Part shown: positions 53,711 through 63,248 of the stretch, one piece after another | Position numbering within the stretch: the first letter of the stretch is position 1 | Layout of the letters: every line of letters starts with the position of its first letter | Assembly: GCF_004295125.1 (NCBI RefSeq) | Contig: NZ_CP036170.1 | Span: forward strand, 499,501 to 563,500 | Direction of reading: 5' to 3' | DNA: 64,000 bases | From: [Clostridium] scindens ATCC 35704 | Lineage (GTDB): Bacteria; Bacillota; Clostridia; Lachnospirales; Lachnospiraceae | Position numbers and translations under genes: made by a program | The notes under the pieces: model-generated | What the model was told of the DNA's origin: nothing | What the model saw: the letters and a program-made list of their open reading frames with translations, nothing else | The model's database searches: none

Positions 53711-55924
53711 TTAAAACTGTCTTGCGCGTCTTCTTAAGACAACCACGGTTCCAGCGCCTAATGCTGCTAACAGTACCACAAGGTACAGAATGCCTTGTGC
53801 TTCATCGCCGGTCTTAACCGAGCCATTCGTTCCGGTATTGCCTTTTCCATTGCTTCCATTTCCTGCATTGCCGGATGCTGATGCCTGGTCTGAGAATGTG
53901 CATTTTACTTCCTTGCTCATTCCTTCTGCTGTCAGGCCTTCCGCATCGGTAATCATAATCTTAACGGAATAATTTCCATTTTCTGTAACTTTTAATGTAG
54001 AGCCTGTCTCTCCCTTGATCTCTTTGCCGTCTTTATACCATACATAGGTACAAGGCAGTCCTTTGATGTCATGGCTGGCAATAGCCGTCAGCGTGATCGT
54101 CTCGCCTGGCTTTGCTTCTGTCTTATCAGCCTTGATGGTGACCTCAGGAGCATTCAGCTTCCAAACTGAAGTCAAAGTCATCTCATTGGTTACCACATCA
54201 TTCGCCATATCCCATTTGTTTCCATCCGGGTCTGTCCAGCCGTCCAGCGTGTAGCCCTTGCTTGTCATCTCCGGGATGCTGGCCGGGTTGATAACGCTTC
54301 CTGGAGTTGCCATAATCTTCTCCTGAGAAGAATCTTTTCCTACAAACCATATTGGAACCTCGTCTCCCCACTCAAGCACCTGAGAATTGGTCTCATCTCG
54401 TCTTATGCCCAGAGTATCCCATCCTGACACAAAAACGCTCAGATCAGGAGTAACACCGTCTACATACTTGATGATATCTCTTCCGACTATGCCATTGTCA
54501 TCTGTCACTATGACCGGATCAGATGGCATGAACTCTCCTGTCACGTCTATCATCGCGCCCTTGTTAACATCCTTATGCTCCTGCAGATATACATCGCCAG
54601 AGATCGTCGGAGCGCCGCTCAGTCTTAAATTGGAATAACTTACATCGCCATTGTAATATCCTCTAAGCGCGATAGCGCTTCCATCCGATTCGGATGTATT
54701 ATCTGAAATGGTTCCGCCGCTTATATCTATGATCACGCCATAGTCGTCTCCAGGAAAACTAGCAGCGTCACCGCCTCTGCAGTCCCAAGCCGAAATTGCT
54801 CCGCCAACCCAGTCGGCCTTATTATTCGTTATAGAGCCGCCGGTCATTACGAGTTTGGCGCTATGCACATCTGTTGCAGATGACCATTTATAATTGTCAT
54901 TAACCATGTGGATCGCGCCGCCATTTCCAGTTGTTGCCGTATTATTCTTAATCTCCGTTCCATTCAGGTATACTGTGCCGGTGCTGATATAGATTCCGCC
55001 ACCCGCTATGGCACTATTTCCTTCTATGGTTCCTCCGTTCAGGTAAGCTACGCCGCCATCATTTACACGCATTCCTCCGCCGCATTCCCAGTCGCCGCTA
55101 GGATCATACTCGTTATTTCTGATGCTGCTGCTGCCTTCCATCGTAAATTTGCCGCCAGTACCACAGTCAACTCCCCAGCAGCCGTTATTCTCTATGATTG
55201 TATCGATAATCGTCAATTCGCTGGAAGGGCCAACGTAAACCAACGGACTATATGTTGGCGCTACTTTAGCGTTCGCCTTGTTACCGTCTATGGTTACATT
55301 GGTAAACGTTACATTTCCCCAAATTTTGATAACTTCTGACCCCAGATCCATTTTGCTGGTATCATAATCTTCATCCAGCTTGATCGTCACATCACTCAGA
55401 TCATGATTTACCTCGATCCAATAGGTAGTGTCGCAGATAATGATTGTTCCGCCTTTGCCTGCCAGTTCATATGCCTTGTCAAATGTTTTTACCGGCTTAT
55501 CCTTTGACAATCCATCGTTGCTGTCGCTTGCTCCAGCGCTTATGGCATCATTCAGATAAATGGTGTTTCCTTCTGCTTTCGCTTCTATACTCTTGTCAGA
55601 ATCCTGGTTCCCGGCATCCCCTACTGCCTTAAGCACGGCCTTATTCTGTACTTTCCCCTCATTGGAAGAATTCTTATTCTCCTCTTTAGAAGAATCCTTA
55701 TTCTCTTCCTTAACGGCGTCCGATACCTTCTTATCCGTATCTTCTGCCTCTTTCTTGTCTTCTGCCTTATTTTGCCCCTCCCCTTGGGCATCTTCTACCT
55801 TAGGCTCTCCTGAGCCTTTGCTATCAATCTCTTCTGCGCGCACTCCGCTTGGCAGCATAGCTAACGACACAGTAAGAGAAAGAACAAGCGCCAGAAGGCA
55901 TTTCTTGACCTTATTCCTCTGCAT
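53711..55924 (-). CDS. sortase-anchored beta-helix surface protein
   Basis: The 737-residue protein has a signal peptide (CLLALVLSLTVSLAMLPSGV), an acidic lysine-rich low-complexity stretch (35-115), a right-handed beta-helix region of repeated Gly/Asn turns (about 120-480, e.g. GGGIYISTGTVYLNGTEIKN), a Listeria/InlB-type repeat (GYTLDGWTDPDGNKWDM), a PKD/Ig-like domain and a C-terminal sorting signal: SVKTGD, a hydrophobic helix and a basic RRRARQF tail. It should be covalently attached to the cell wall and may bind glycans or host surfaces. Confidence 0.85.
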   Translation of the reverse strand: MQRNKVKKCLLALVLSLTVSLAMLPSGVRAEEIDSKGSGEPKVEDAQGEGQNKAEDKKEAEDTDKKVSDAVKEENKDSSKEENKNSSNEGKVQNKAVLKAVGDAGNQDSDKSIEAKAEGNTIYLNDAISAGASDSNDGLSKDKPVKTFDKAYELAGKGGTIIICDTTYWIEVNHDLSDVTIKLDEDYDTSKMDLGSEVIKIWGNVTFTNVTIDGNKANAKVAPTYSPLVYVGPSSELTIIDTIIENNGCWGVDCGTGGKFTMEGSSSIRNNEYDPSGDWECGGGMRVNDGGVAYLNGGTIEGNSAIAGGGIYISTGTVYLNGTEIKNNTATTGNGGAIHMVNDNYKWSSATDVHSAKLVMTGGSITNNKADWVGGAISAWDCRGGDAASFPGDDYGVIIDISGGTISDNTSESDGSAIALRGYYNGDVSYSNLRLSGAPTISGDVYLQEHKDVNKGAMIDVTGEFMPSDPVIVTDDNGIVGRDIIKYVDGVTPDLSVFVSGWDTLGIRRDETNSQVLEWGDEVPIWFVGKDSSQEKIMATPGSVINPASIPEMTSKGYTLDGWTDPDGNKWDMANDVVTNEMTLTSVWKLNAPEVTIKADKTEAKPGETITLTAIASHDIKGLPCTYVWYKDGKEIKGETGSTLKVTENGNYSVKIMITDAEGLTAEGMSKEVKCTFSDQASASGNAGNGSNGKGNTGTNGSVKTGDEAQGILYLVVLLAALGAGTVVVLRRRARQF

Positions 55925-56054
55925 TTCTTTTCCTCCTGTTTCAGAAATCCCTCAAATTTTCAGACGAATTCCCTTAAATTTTACCAAATCGCTGAAACAT
56001 TCTATATGTTTTTACCGAAACCGTACTGTTTTTACAGATTTTCAACAAGCGTAA

Positions 56055-56083
56055 AGAAAAAGCGGGCTTAAATAAGCCCGCTG
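56055..56083 (-). terminator. terminator after the Rpn-family gene
   Basis: AGCGGGCTTA pairs with TAAGCCCGCT and is followed by TTTTTC on the minus strand. Confidence 0.8.
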
Positions 56084-56100
56084 TAATCTGGATATCTTCA

Positions 56101-57051
56101 CTATTTTATTTTCTTTAATACCAGCCTTAGTAATTCCTCTGTGTCTATATCAGGATTCTCGCTTACGATATGATAGATTCCTTCTATCTCACCTGGCTTT
56201 TCTTCCAGATCCTCCGCGGTCTCCTCAAGACTCTTCCCCTTCTGGCATTTCTTCTGGATCTGGGTGATTAGTTTTAAGGCCTCGCCCTCGCTTCGGCCCT
56301 CGTTCCTTCCATCCATCTGGCCTTCTTCTCTCACCTGGCGCATATGCTTCTCTTCATCGTATTCGTATATGCTCACTTTGCTCGCCTCCGCTCTGTTTTT
56401 GCTTAGAAATTCCGACAGGATCCCTTCCGCGATGCATTCCGTCACCGCCCGCTCTACGGCCGCCGAGATCTCCATGACCCTCGCATAGCCGCGTACCCTC
56501 TGGGTGTACCTGGCATAGTCGGATAAGGTCCGGCAGGACTCCATCAGCTGCCGGTTCTTCCCTTCGTTGATGTTCAGCATGACCGCTTCCAGTTCCAGCG
56601 CCGGGGACTCCTCCGGTACCGTGTAGGCATCCGACAGCCGCAGGATCCTCCTTTCCGGCTGCTCCTGCTCTCCGTTATAGAAAATCAGGAACCTGGGGGT
56701 CGGCACCCGAACGATCCTGCTCCCGTACAAATTCGCATCCCGGATCATTGCCGAGTACAGGTCCGTTACATACATCAAATGGCGAAGGGGCAGGTTCGGG
56801 CTGTAGGTGGACTGGTGTTCATACAGCGCAAGCCTCGAGTCGATGATAAACGAGATGTCGTTATGCATGGACATGTAGATGGCATTCTCCAGAGTGTTGA
56901 TCTCCAGAAGTTCCGGATCGTCATAACTGGTTCCATTGACTGCATTATAGAGTTCCAACAATTCCTTCTTCTGACTGAATATCATCTCAAACAGTCGGGC
57001 CTTATAGGTACGGTTTGGCGCTGCGGCCGGTGTCGCGTTTGTTCTGTTCAT
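56101..57051 (-). CDS. Rpn family PD-(D/E)XK nuclease / putative transposase
   Basis: The 316-residue protein starts MNRTNATPAAAPNRTYKA after AAAGGAGG. The nuclease core is visible: LFEMIFSQKKELLELYNAVNG, then NDISFIIDSRLALYEHQSTY carrying a D-x(6)-E-x-Q motif. The C-terminus has the charged helix REEGQMDGRNEGRSEGEAL. Relatives promote recombination or act in phage-related phenotypes. No terminal inverted repeats are visible, so it looks like a stand-alone gene. Confidence 0.85.
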   Translation of the reverse strand: MNRTNATPAAAPNRTYKARLFEMIFSQKKELLELYNAVNGTSYDDPELLEINTLENAIYMSMHNDISFIIDSRLALYEHQSTYSPNLPLRHLMYVTDLYSAMIRDANLYGSRIVRVPTPRFLIFYNGEQEQPERRILRLSDAYTVPEESPALELEAVMLNINEGKNRQLMESCRTLSDYARYTQRVRGYARVMEISAAVERAVTECIAEGILSEFLSKNRAEASKVSIYEYDEEKHMRQVREEGQMDGRNEGRSEGEALKLITQIQKKCQKGKSLEETAEDLEEKPGEIEGIYHIVSENPDIDTEELLRLVLKKIK

Positions 57052-57238
57052 ATGGGATCCTCCTTTGCGTTCTGCCAAAGAGGCCCGCCGGCACCTATCC
57101 TTAACGAAACCTCTCTGCTCTTTCATTTCCTGGGTACAAGCATTGAGATTTCTTCTTGACGCCTGACGGCTGATATGGAATCAGATGCGGCTGATACCGC
57201 TTAGAATATCAGAAATATAATGCTCTGAAGTTATTTTA

Positions 57239-57259
57239 GCACAGACCTGAGGTCTGTGC
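57239..57259. repeat. palindrome in the gap before the FMN reductase gene
   Basis: GCACAGACC and its complement GGTCTGTGC flank TGA. No T tract follows, so an operator for the neighbouring gene is as likely as a terminator. The rest of the 313-bp gap holds no other feature except the promoter below. Confidence 0.5.
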
Positions 57260-57295
57260 CATAATAATTCCAATGTTAATCTGTAATATTTTAAG

Positions 57296-57324
57296 TTTAC
57301 TTTTGTTCCCCAAACTCTTATCAT
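57296..57324 (+). promoter_or_regulatory. promoter of the FMN reductase gene
   Basis: TTTACT (57296-57301) and TATCAT (57319-57324) have a 17-base spacer, 40 bases before the start codon. Confidence 0.5.
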
Positions 57325-57364
57325 AGAAGTAACAAAAATTAAATTCATATTAAGGAGGCCCACT

Positions 57365-57904
57365 ATGAAAATACTGATAATAAACGGAAGCCCGCACCCG
57401 CATGGAACTACTTCTCTTTTAAGGAATGCCTTTGAAGAAGGCGCTAAAAGCAAGGGACACAGCATAACCACATTTCATGCTGGACAAGAGACACTTCACT
57501 CCTGCCTTGGCTGCGACCATTGCCGCACGGCTGACGAAGGATGCGTATATAAGGATGGAATGGAGACGCTGAATCCGCTCCTGCTGGAAGCCGACTGCGT
57601 AGTCTTTGTAACGCCCCTGTATTATTTCGGGATGAGCAGCCAGTTAAAAATGGTAATCGACCGCTTCTACGCCAATAATGCGAAACTGCGCGAGCAGAAT
57701 AAAAAGGCTGTTCTTCTGGCTGCCTGCGGAGACGCGGACGAGTGGACGCTGGATGCCTTGGATCATCATTATCATGCATTGTGCCATTATCTGCGCTGGG
57801 AGAACGCAGGCGAAATCAATGCCATCGGAATGTACACGCCGGATGACTTAAAAGGCAGCGATTACATAGAAAAGGCCAGAGCACTTGGAAGTTCCCTGGC
57901 TTAA
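57365..57904 (+). CDS. NADPH-dependent FMN reductase-like flavodoxin protein
   Basis: The 179-residue protein has the flavodoxin-like FMN loop INGSPHPHGTTSLLRNAF and the cysteine motif CLGCDHCRTADEGC of iron-sulfur flavoproteins. TPLYYFGMSSQLKMVIDR is the conserved second phosphate segment. It would catalyse an electron transfer to flavin; the substrate is unknown. AAGGAGG precedes the start. Confidence 0.9.
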   Translation: MKILIINGSPHPHGTTSLLRNAFEEGAKSKGHSITTFHAGQETLHSCLGCDHCRTADEGCVYKDGMETLNPLLLEADCVVFVTPLYYFGMSSQLKMVIDRFYANNAKLREQNKKAVLLAACGDADEWTLDALDHHYHALCHYLRWENAGEINAIGMYTPDDLKGSDYIEKARALGSSLA

Positions 57905-57911
57905 CTTCCTA

Positions 57912-58865
57912 TTAGATCAGGCTAAGACTCTTCATCACATACAGCCATCCAGTTAAGGTAAATGCGCTGAACAGGGTCGTCAGCATGACCACGCTGGAAG
58001 ACAGCACGCCCTCATGCCCCATATTCCTGGCCATGACAAAGCAGCTGACCGTGGTGGCTGAGCCCAGCATTACCAGGATCGCCACCAGTTCCTCCTGCCG
58101 GAATCCCATCTGGGCGGCAAGCGGCAGAAAGATGGCGGCAAACCCTATCAGTTTGATCAATGTGGCGGCCACTGCCGGCTTCACCTTGGCAAACGCTTTG
58201 CGAATGTCGAACGTGGCCCCCATCGCCATGAGTCCCATAGGCGTAGCTACTCCTGCCACGCTATTTACCGTCTTCTCCATAATGTTGGGCATTGGTATGC
58301 GAAGCGCTGACCAGGCTAGTCCAGCCACAATACCGATAATAATCGGGTTCTTGATAATCCCTATCAGCGTCCTCTTTACAACATGCCGATCCAGCCCATT
58401 CTGGCCCGGCCGAAATAAGGACAGCACCAGTACAGCCATCATATTGTAAAGCGGCACGCTTCCAATGATCATTAGCGGAGCCATGCCTGCCGTCCCGTAA
58501 ATATTCTGGATAAACGCAATTCCCAGAAGCGCCGCGCTGCTTCGGTAGGAAGACTGGATAAATTCTCCTTGTATGGACTTATCCTTCCAAAGAAATGAGA
58601 CTGCCGTAGAAATGGCGATGCTTATCACCGTTGCTCCAAAACAGAACAGCACGAACTTCATATTCCATACTTCTTCAAAATCCACCGTAGCCAGGTCACT
58701 GAATACCAGCACCGGCAGTGGTATCAGGAACACGAATTTATTCATCTCGTCCGCAAGCGTATCGCTGATAAATCCGATTTTCTTAAAAAAAAGCCCCAAT
58801 ATCATCATCAGGAACACCGGGACTGTTGCATTCAGACTAAAAACTAGATTTTCCATTTGCTGCAT
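57912..58865 (-). CDS. AEC family transporter (auxin efflux carrier-like)
   Basis: The 317-residue protein has about ten membrane helices in two five-helix repeats, including VFLMMILGLFFKKIGF and KNPIIIGIVAGLAWSALRIPMP, typical of AEC permeases for organic acids or amino acids. Start could be ATG 58865 or an upstream ATG at 58886; a downstream Met (MENL) aligns with many relatives. It converges on the FMN reductase gene. Confidence 0.88.
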   Translation of the reverse strand: MQQMENLVFSLNATVPVFLMMILGLFFKKIGFISDTLADEMNKFVFLIPLPVLVFSDLATVDFEEVWNMKFVLFCFGATVISIAISTAVSFLWKDKSIQGEFIQSSYRSSAALLGIAFIQNIYGTAGMAPLMIIGSVPLYNMMAVLVLSLFRPGQNGLDRHVVKRTLIGIIKNPIIIGIVAGLAWSALRIPMPNIMEKTVNSVAGVATPMGLMAMGATFDIRKAFAKVKPAVAATLIKLIGFAAIFLPLAAQMGFRQEELVAILVMLGSATTVSCFVMARNMGHEGVLSSSVVMLTTLFSAFTLTGWLYVMKSLSLI

Positions 58866-59057
58866 GATTCCCTTCCAGACAGACATATTCCTGCCTGCAT
58901 TTTATTCCTTCTATTTTGCAACATGCAGTCAGCATCTGTCAATGATTCTGATTATTTCCTTTTTAATTCCATCCTATCTTTTTGCCCCCTTGATTCGTTA
59001 TATATAATAGAATAAGATAAACGTTTTGAAGTTCTAGTATCAGGAAAGGAGGACTAT

Positions 59058-59609
59058 GTGGATACCGATTTTCTTTTAATCAGAAAAATGAAGCAAGGGA
59101 AAGATGACGCTTGCGACTTATTTGTTCAAAAATATTATCCGGATATTCTAACTTATTGTAGTCATCACTGTCCTGATAAAGGATATGCCGAAGACTTGGC
59201 GCAAGAGACTTTTTTGAGATTTTTCGCGAATCTGTCATCCTATCATTATAAAGGGAAGACAAAAAATTACTTATACACGATCGCCTCTAACCTGTGTAAA
59301 GACTATCTGAAAAAGCGAAAAGATATCCCGGTTGATAAAGCCAGGCCAAACGATGAGGCCGGCCCGGACGAGCCCCAGATGGCGGAGGTCATAAATAGGC
59401 TTACTCTAGAATGGACGCTGAGGCAATTGCCGGATGAATTGCTTGAGGTGATTATCTTTTATTATTTCCAGGAACTTAAACTTAGGGAAATTGCCGGGAT
59501 ATTGCATATCAGTCTCCCATTAGCGAAGTATCGGCTAAGACAGGCAAAGATACAGTTAGAAAAACTTCTGGGAAAGGAGGACGAACATGAATCTGGAAGA
59601 AAAACTTAA
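59058..59609 (+). CDS. ECF-type sigma-70 factor
   Basis: The 183-residue protein has region 2 (DLAQETFLRFFANLSSYHYKGKTKNYLYTIASN) and region 4 helix-turn-helix (LKLREIAGILHISLPLAKYRLRQAK). It starts at GTG 59058, five bases after AGGAGG. Overlapping the next gene by 23 bp, it heads a four-gene cassette and probably activates it. Confidence 0.9.
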   Translation: MDTDFLLIRKMKQGKDDACDLFVQKYYPDILTYCSHHCPDKGYAEDLAQETFLRFFANLSSYHYKGKTKNYLYTIASNLCKDYLKKRKDIPVDKARPNDEAGPDEPQMAEVINRLTLEWTLRQLPDELLEVIIFYYFQELKLREIAGILHISLPLAKYRLRQAKIQLEKLLGKEDEHESGRKT

Positions 59610-60348
59610 AAACTATAAAAAAATGACACTGATTGAGCCGCAGACCGAAAAAGTGCAGGAAGTCATCCGAAAATCAAGGGAAGCCTTTTATACGTCAGAA
59701 GAAGGAAATGATTTATCTTATTTTGAGTTCTTAAGGATACAGCTCAGAGTAATACAGAAAAGATGGTGGATCCTTCAATTTGTGCTTCTGCTAATATTAT
59801 GGTTCGTGCTGATGGCCGAATGGGAGGCGGTCTATATCCAAAGAAGCATGGGAGTCATAGCATCCTTATTTGTGATTCTCATTATCCCTGAATTATGGAA
59901 AAACAGGACATTCCAATGTATGGAAATAGAGGCATCCTCTTATTACTCTCTCAGACAGGTCTATGCCGCCCGCATGCTGCTGTTCGGCATTACAGACCTT
60001 GCCCTGCTAACCATATTCTGCGGATCTGCTTCTATTGGACTGCATTTTAAGCTGATGGAATTAATGATTCAATTCTTATTTCCGTTAAGCGTAACTGCCT
60101 GCATTTGTTTCGGAATACTATGCAGCAGATATTCCTTCAGTGAAACAGTAGCCATCTCCTTGTGCATTCTATGGAGCGCAGTGTGGATGTTCATGATCTT
60201 AAATGAAAATGTGTATAGACGGATCACAGTCCCTATATGGCTTTCATTATTAGGATTTGCGGTGATTTTCCTGGCTGCTTCCGTCTATCGTACGCTAAAG
60301 TACTGTAATCGATATTGGGAGGTGCCCTTTGATGAAATTAAAGTTTGA
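59587..60348 (+). CDS. membrane protein coupled to the ECF sigma factor
   Basis: The 253-residue protein has a short cytoplasmic N-terminus (MNLEEKLKNYKKMTLIEPQT) and six hydrophobic segments from residue 55 on. Position after a sigma gene suggests an anti-sigma role, but the multi-pass form resembles an ABC-2 permease-like protein. I cannot decide between them. It overlaps the sigma gene and the ATPase. Confidence 0.75.
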   Translation: MNLEEKLKNYKKMTLIEPQTEKVQEVIRKSREAFYTSEEGNDLSYFEFLRIQLRVIQKRWWILQFVLLLILWFVLMAEWEAVYIQRSMGVIASLFVILIIPELWKNRTFQCMEIEASSYYSLRQVYAARMLLFGITDLALLTIFCGSASIGLHFKLMELMIQFLFPLSVTACICFGILCSRYSFSETVAISLCILWSAVWMFMILNENVYRRITVPIWLSLLGFAVIFLAASVYRTLKYCNRYWEVPFDEIKV

Positions 60349-61219
60349 GAATTTAACAAAAGAGTTTGGAGATTTTACCGCCGTAGACCATCTGAACCTT
60401 ACTACGACTAACGGCGTCTACGGGCTGCTGGGCGTAAATGGAGCTGGTAAAACTACCCTCATGCGGATGCTGTGTACCTTGCTCAAGCCCACAAGCGGAA
60501 CCATTACTTGTAATGGCAGAGATATCTTTGAAATGGACGGCAATTACCGGAAACTGCTAGGCTATCTGCCACAGGAATTTGGATTCTATCCGGAATTCAC
60601 GGTTCAGGAGTATCTTCTTTATATTGCGGCGTTAAAAGGGATACGGCCTGTTGTCGCCAGGAGGCGGGTTAAGGAACTGATCGCCAAAGTCGGACTTACC
60701 AAAGCGGCAGGCAAAAAGATGAAAAAATTATCCGGCGGAATGAAGCGCAGGGCTGGAATCGCGCAGGCTATGCTAAACAATCCGAAAATCCTGGTGCTTG
60801 ACGAGCCCACGGCAGGGCTTGATCCGAATGAAAGGATTCGTTTCCGCAATCTCATCAGCGAACTATCCGAAGAACGCCTGGTACTGTTATCTACCCACAT
60901 TGTTTCCGATATCGAATATATCGCAAACGAAATCTGGCTAATGAAGGACGGGAAACTTATGCACAAGGGCAGCGCGGATCAAATCATTAGTTCCATGCCT
61001 CAAGACGTTTGGGAGTGTCTTGTGGACAAGAGCATGGTGTCCGCTTTCATCAAAAAATATAAAATATCAAATATGAAATCCGAACCGCATGGCGTCGAGC
61101 TGAGGATCATATCCAGCGAGAAACCCTGCGCAAGCGCTAGGCATGTGGAAGCGTCATTGGAGGATGTCTTTTTATACTATTTTGGGGAAAAGGCGGGTGA
61201 TGAAGATGCTGCGGTATGA
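60332..61219 (+). CDS. ABC transporter ATP-binding protein
   Basis: The 295-residue ATPase has Walker A (GVNGAGKTTLMR), signature (KLSGGMKRRAGIAQAM), Walker B (ILVLDEPTAGLD) and H-loop (LLSTHIVSDIEY). It is of the ABC-2 exporter class. Start ATG 60332 follows GGGAGG. Overlaps its neighbours by about 17-20 bp. Confidence 0.95.
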   Translation: MKLKFENLTKEFGDFTAVDHLNLTTTNGVYGLLGVNGAGKTTLMRMLCTLLKPTSGTITCNGRDIFEMDGNYRKLLGYLPQEFGFYPEFTVQEYLLYIAALKGIRPVVARRRVKELIAKVGLTKAAGKKMKKLSGGMKRRAGIAQAMLNNPKILVLDEPTAGLDPNERIRFRNLISELSEERLVLLSTHIVSDIEYIANEIWLMKDGKLMHKGSADQIISSMPQDVWECLVDKSMVSAFIKKYKISNMKSEPHGVELRIISSEKPCASARHVEASLEDVFLYYFGEKAGDEDAAV

Positions 61220-62417
61220 ATGGAAGAAAGTCTTCTCTAAATTTAAGAATAGAATAACCGTCCTTCTTTTGCTGGTCATACTCATCATAACCAGTATTCT
61301 GACGATAAACCGGGTTGAGTATGTCGACGGGAACGGAAATCATTCCAGCGGTATTTCTGCCGCAAGAAAACTCCGGGCAGAAAAAAACAAGTGGGAAGGT
61401 TATCTTACAGAAGAGGTATTCCAGGAAGTCGTCAAAACGAATGCAAAAATAGCGAATTCACAAGCAGCGCTGTCGCAAGATATTGATGAACAGAACAAAG
61501 AATATGCTAAGAAGCAGGGGTTCCAAGGTATTACGGATCTGATCAATAATGCATTCAGCGAATGGAGAGATTACAATTATTATGCGATTGACACCGTCTC
61601 CGCAGAAGACGCAAAACAAGTCTACGATAAAAGAATTTCGAATTTAAAAGAATGGCTTGATTCGGGAGAAGAAACATTTACAGAGGGGCAAAAGAATTAT
61701 TTAATCCACCAATATGAAAGCCTTAAGACCCCGTTTTATTATAAATACGTAGATGGATGGAGCGCATTGCTGCAGAACATATCAACCTTTATACTAATTC
61801 TGGCATTGATCATAGGTTTTCTGGTGTCCGGCATATTCTCAGACGAGTTCCAGGCAAAAGCGGATTCGATTTTTTTCTCATCAAAATTAGGAAGAAATAA
61901 AGCGATTCTATCCAAAATGGGTGCTGGATTTTTGATTACTTCCGTTTTTTACATTATGTTCGTACTTCTATATACTTTTATTGTACTATGGGCATTAGGC
62001 GCAGATGGAGCAAATTGTCCCATCCAGCTGGATCTGTGGAGAAGCATCTACAACATAACCTTTTTCCAGGCCTATCTTCTCATTGCAGCAGGCGGCTATA
62101 TAGGTACTTTATTTGCCTCTACGCTTTCTATGCTTGTATCCGCGGCAGCACGTTCTACTGCGACAGCAATTATCGTGCCTTTTATTCTATTGTGCGCCTT
62201 TCCTTTTTTGAGCAGGATCATTACATTGCCTCAGATCTGCTCGTTCTTCCCGGACCAGCTGCTAGAGGTATATATCTCCATCAAAGACTTCGCACTGGTG
62301 GAAATAGGCGGCAAGGTAATGGATATCGCAGGGGTAATCCTTCCCGCTTATCTGGCTGCCTGCCTGTTGCTCCAGCCTGTATTGTATCGTATTTATAAAA
62401 AAGCGGAAGTACGATAA
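61200..62417 (+). CDS. ABC-2 type transporter permease
   Basis: The 405-residue protein has one N-terminal helix (ITVLLLLVILIITSILTI), a large extracytoplasmic domain (about 45-215), and five C-terminal helices. Start ATG 61200 overlaps the ATPase end. With the ATPase and sigma factor it forms an exporter whose substrate could be a toxic peptide or lipid. Confidence 0.88.
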   Translation: MKMLRYEWKKVFSKFKNRITVLLLLVILIITSILTINRVEYVDGNGNHSSGISAARKLRAEKNKWEGYLTEEVFQEVVKTNAKIANSQAALSQDIDEQNKEYAKKQGFQGITDLINNAFSEWRDYNYYAIDTVSAEDAKQVYDKRISNLKEWLDSGEETFTEGQKNYLIHQYESLKTPFYYKYVDGWSALLQNISTFILILALIIGFLVSGIFSDEFQAKADSIFFSSKLGRNKAILSKMGAGFLITSVFYIMFVLLYTFIVLWALGADGANCPIQLDLWRSIYNITFFQAYLLIAAGGYIGTLFASTLSMLVSAAARSTATAIIVPFILLCAFPFLSRIITLPQICSFFPDQLLEVYISIKDFALVEIGGKVMDIAGVILPAYLAACLLLQPVLYRIYKKAEVR

Positions 62418-62435
62418 TCCGAATCAATCCTGGCT

Positions 62436-63239
62436 TTACTGTAATAACTTTTTATAGATGTTATAATCCTCTTCTTTAAACACATTGAAGATCACCCGTT
62501 CCAGCTTGGAGGAAGACAGGTAGCGATCCACCGTCTCTACGGCGATCTGGGCCGCCAGTTTGTTGGGAAAATGAAATTCTCCAGTGGAGATGCAGCAGAA
62601 CGCGATGGACTTAAGCCCTTCCTTCTCTGCCAGCTTCATGCAGTTTAAATAGCAGGACTTGAGTTCCTCTTTCTGCCTCTGCGTCACCTCCAGCCCCACG
62701 ATTGGGCCTACCGTATGAATTACATGGCTGGCTGGCAGATTGTATCCCTGCGTGATCTTCGCTTTTCCCGTGGGCTCTTCATGGCCCTGCTCTTCCATCA
62801 TCCTGGCGCACTCGTTCCGAAGCTGTATCCCCGCCGCGGAATGGATTGCATTGTCAATACAGCCGTGGCAGGGCACAAAGCATCCAAGCATCTGGCTATT
62901 GGCGGCATTGACGATGGCATCCGCCCGAAGCCTGGTAATATCCCCTCTCCAGAGGGAGATCCTGTCCATATTCTTGATGCCGATACAGGTGTAGATGTCT
63001 CCAATGACCGGGATATCCTCATAATCCACAATGCCTTTTTCTTCTGCCTCTTCTGTCAGGAACTCGTCCTGTCCGGTCATGAATTCTTCTGAAGCCTCCC
63101 CTGGCCAGCGCACATTCATTAGGCTTCTTAGAAGCCGACGCTTCTCATCATAATTTATGGGCTCTCTGATGGATGCATATCCATCGTTTTCATTCTTCAA
63201 ATATCGAATCAGGCTATCTACTCTCTCTTCTCTTATCAT
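62436..63239 (-). CDS. zinc-dependent macrodomain protein-ADP-ribose hydrolase
   Basis: The 267-residue protein has the macro domain from about residue 90 (WRGDITRLRADAIVNAANSQ...), with the zinc-type CHGCIDNAIHSAAG motif and the GIPxHTVGP-like HVIHTVGPIVG. It removes ADP-ribose from proteins. The N-terminal 85 residues are a helical extension usual for this subtype. No lipoyl or sirtuin partner is adjacent. Confidence 0.9.
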   Translation of the reverse strand: MIREERVDSLIRYLKNENDGYASIREPINYDEKRRLLRSLMNVRWPGEASEEFMTGQDEFLTEEAEEKGIVDYEDIPVIGDIYTCIGIKNMDRISLWRGDITRLRADAIVNAANSQMLGCFVPCHGCIDNAIHSAAGIQLRNECARMMEEQGHEEPTGKAKITQGYNLPASHVIHTVGPIVGLEVTQRQKEELKSCYLNCMKLAEKEGLKSIAFCCISTGEFHFPNKLAAQIAVETVDRYLSSSKLERVIFNVFKEEDYNIYKKLLQ

Positions 63240-63248
63240 AGGCTCCTC

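Noticed and set aside
56101-57051. An insertion sequence at the Rpn-family gene
   Set aside because: No terminal inverted repeats or target duplications could be seen around it.
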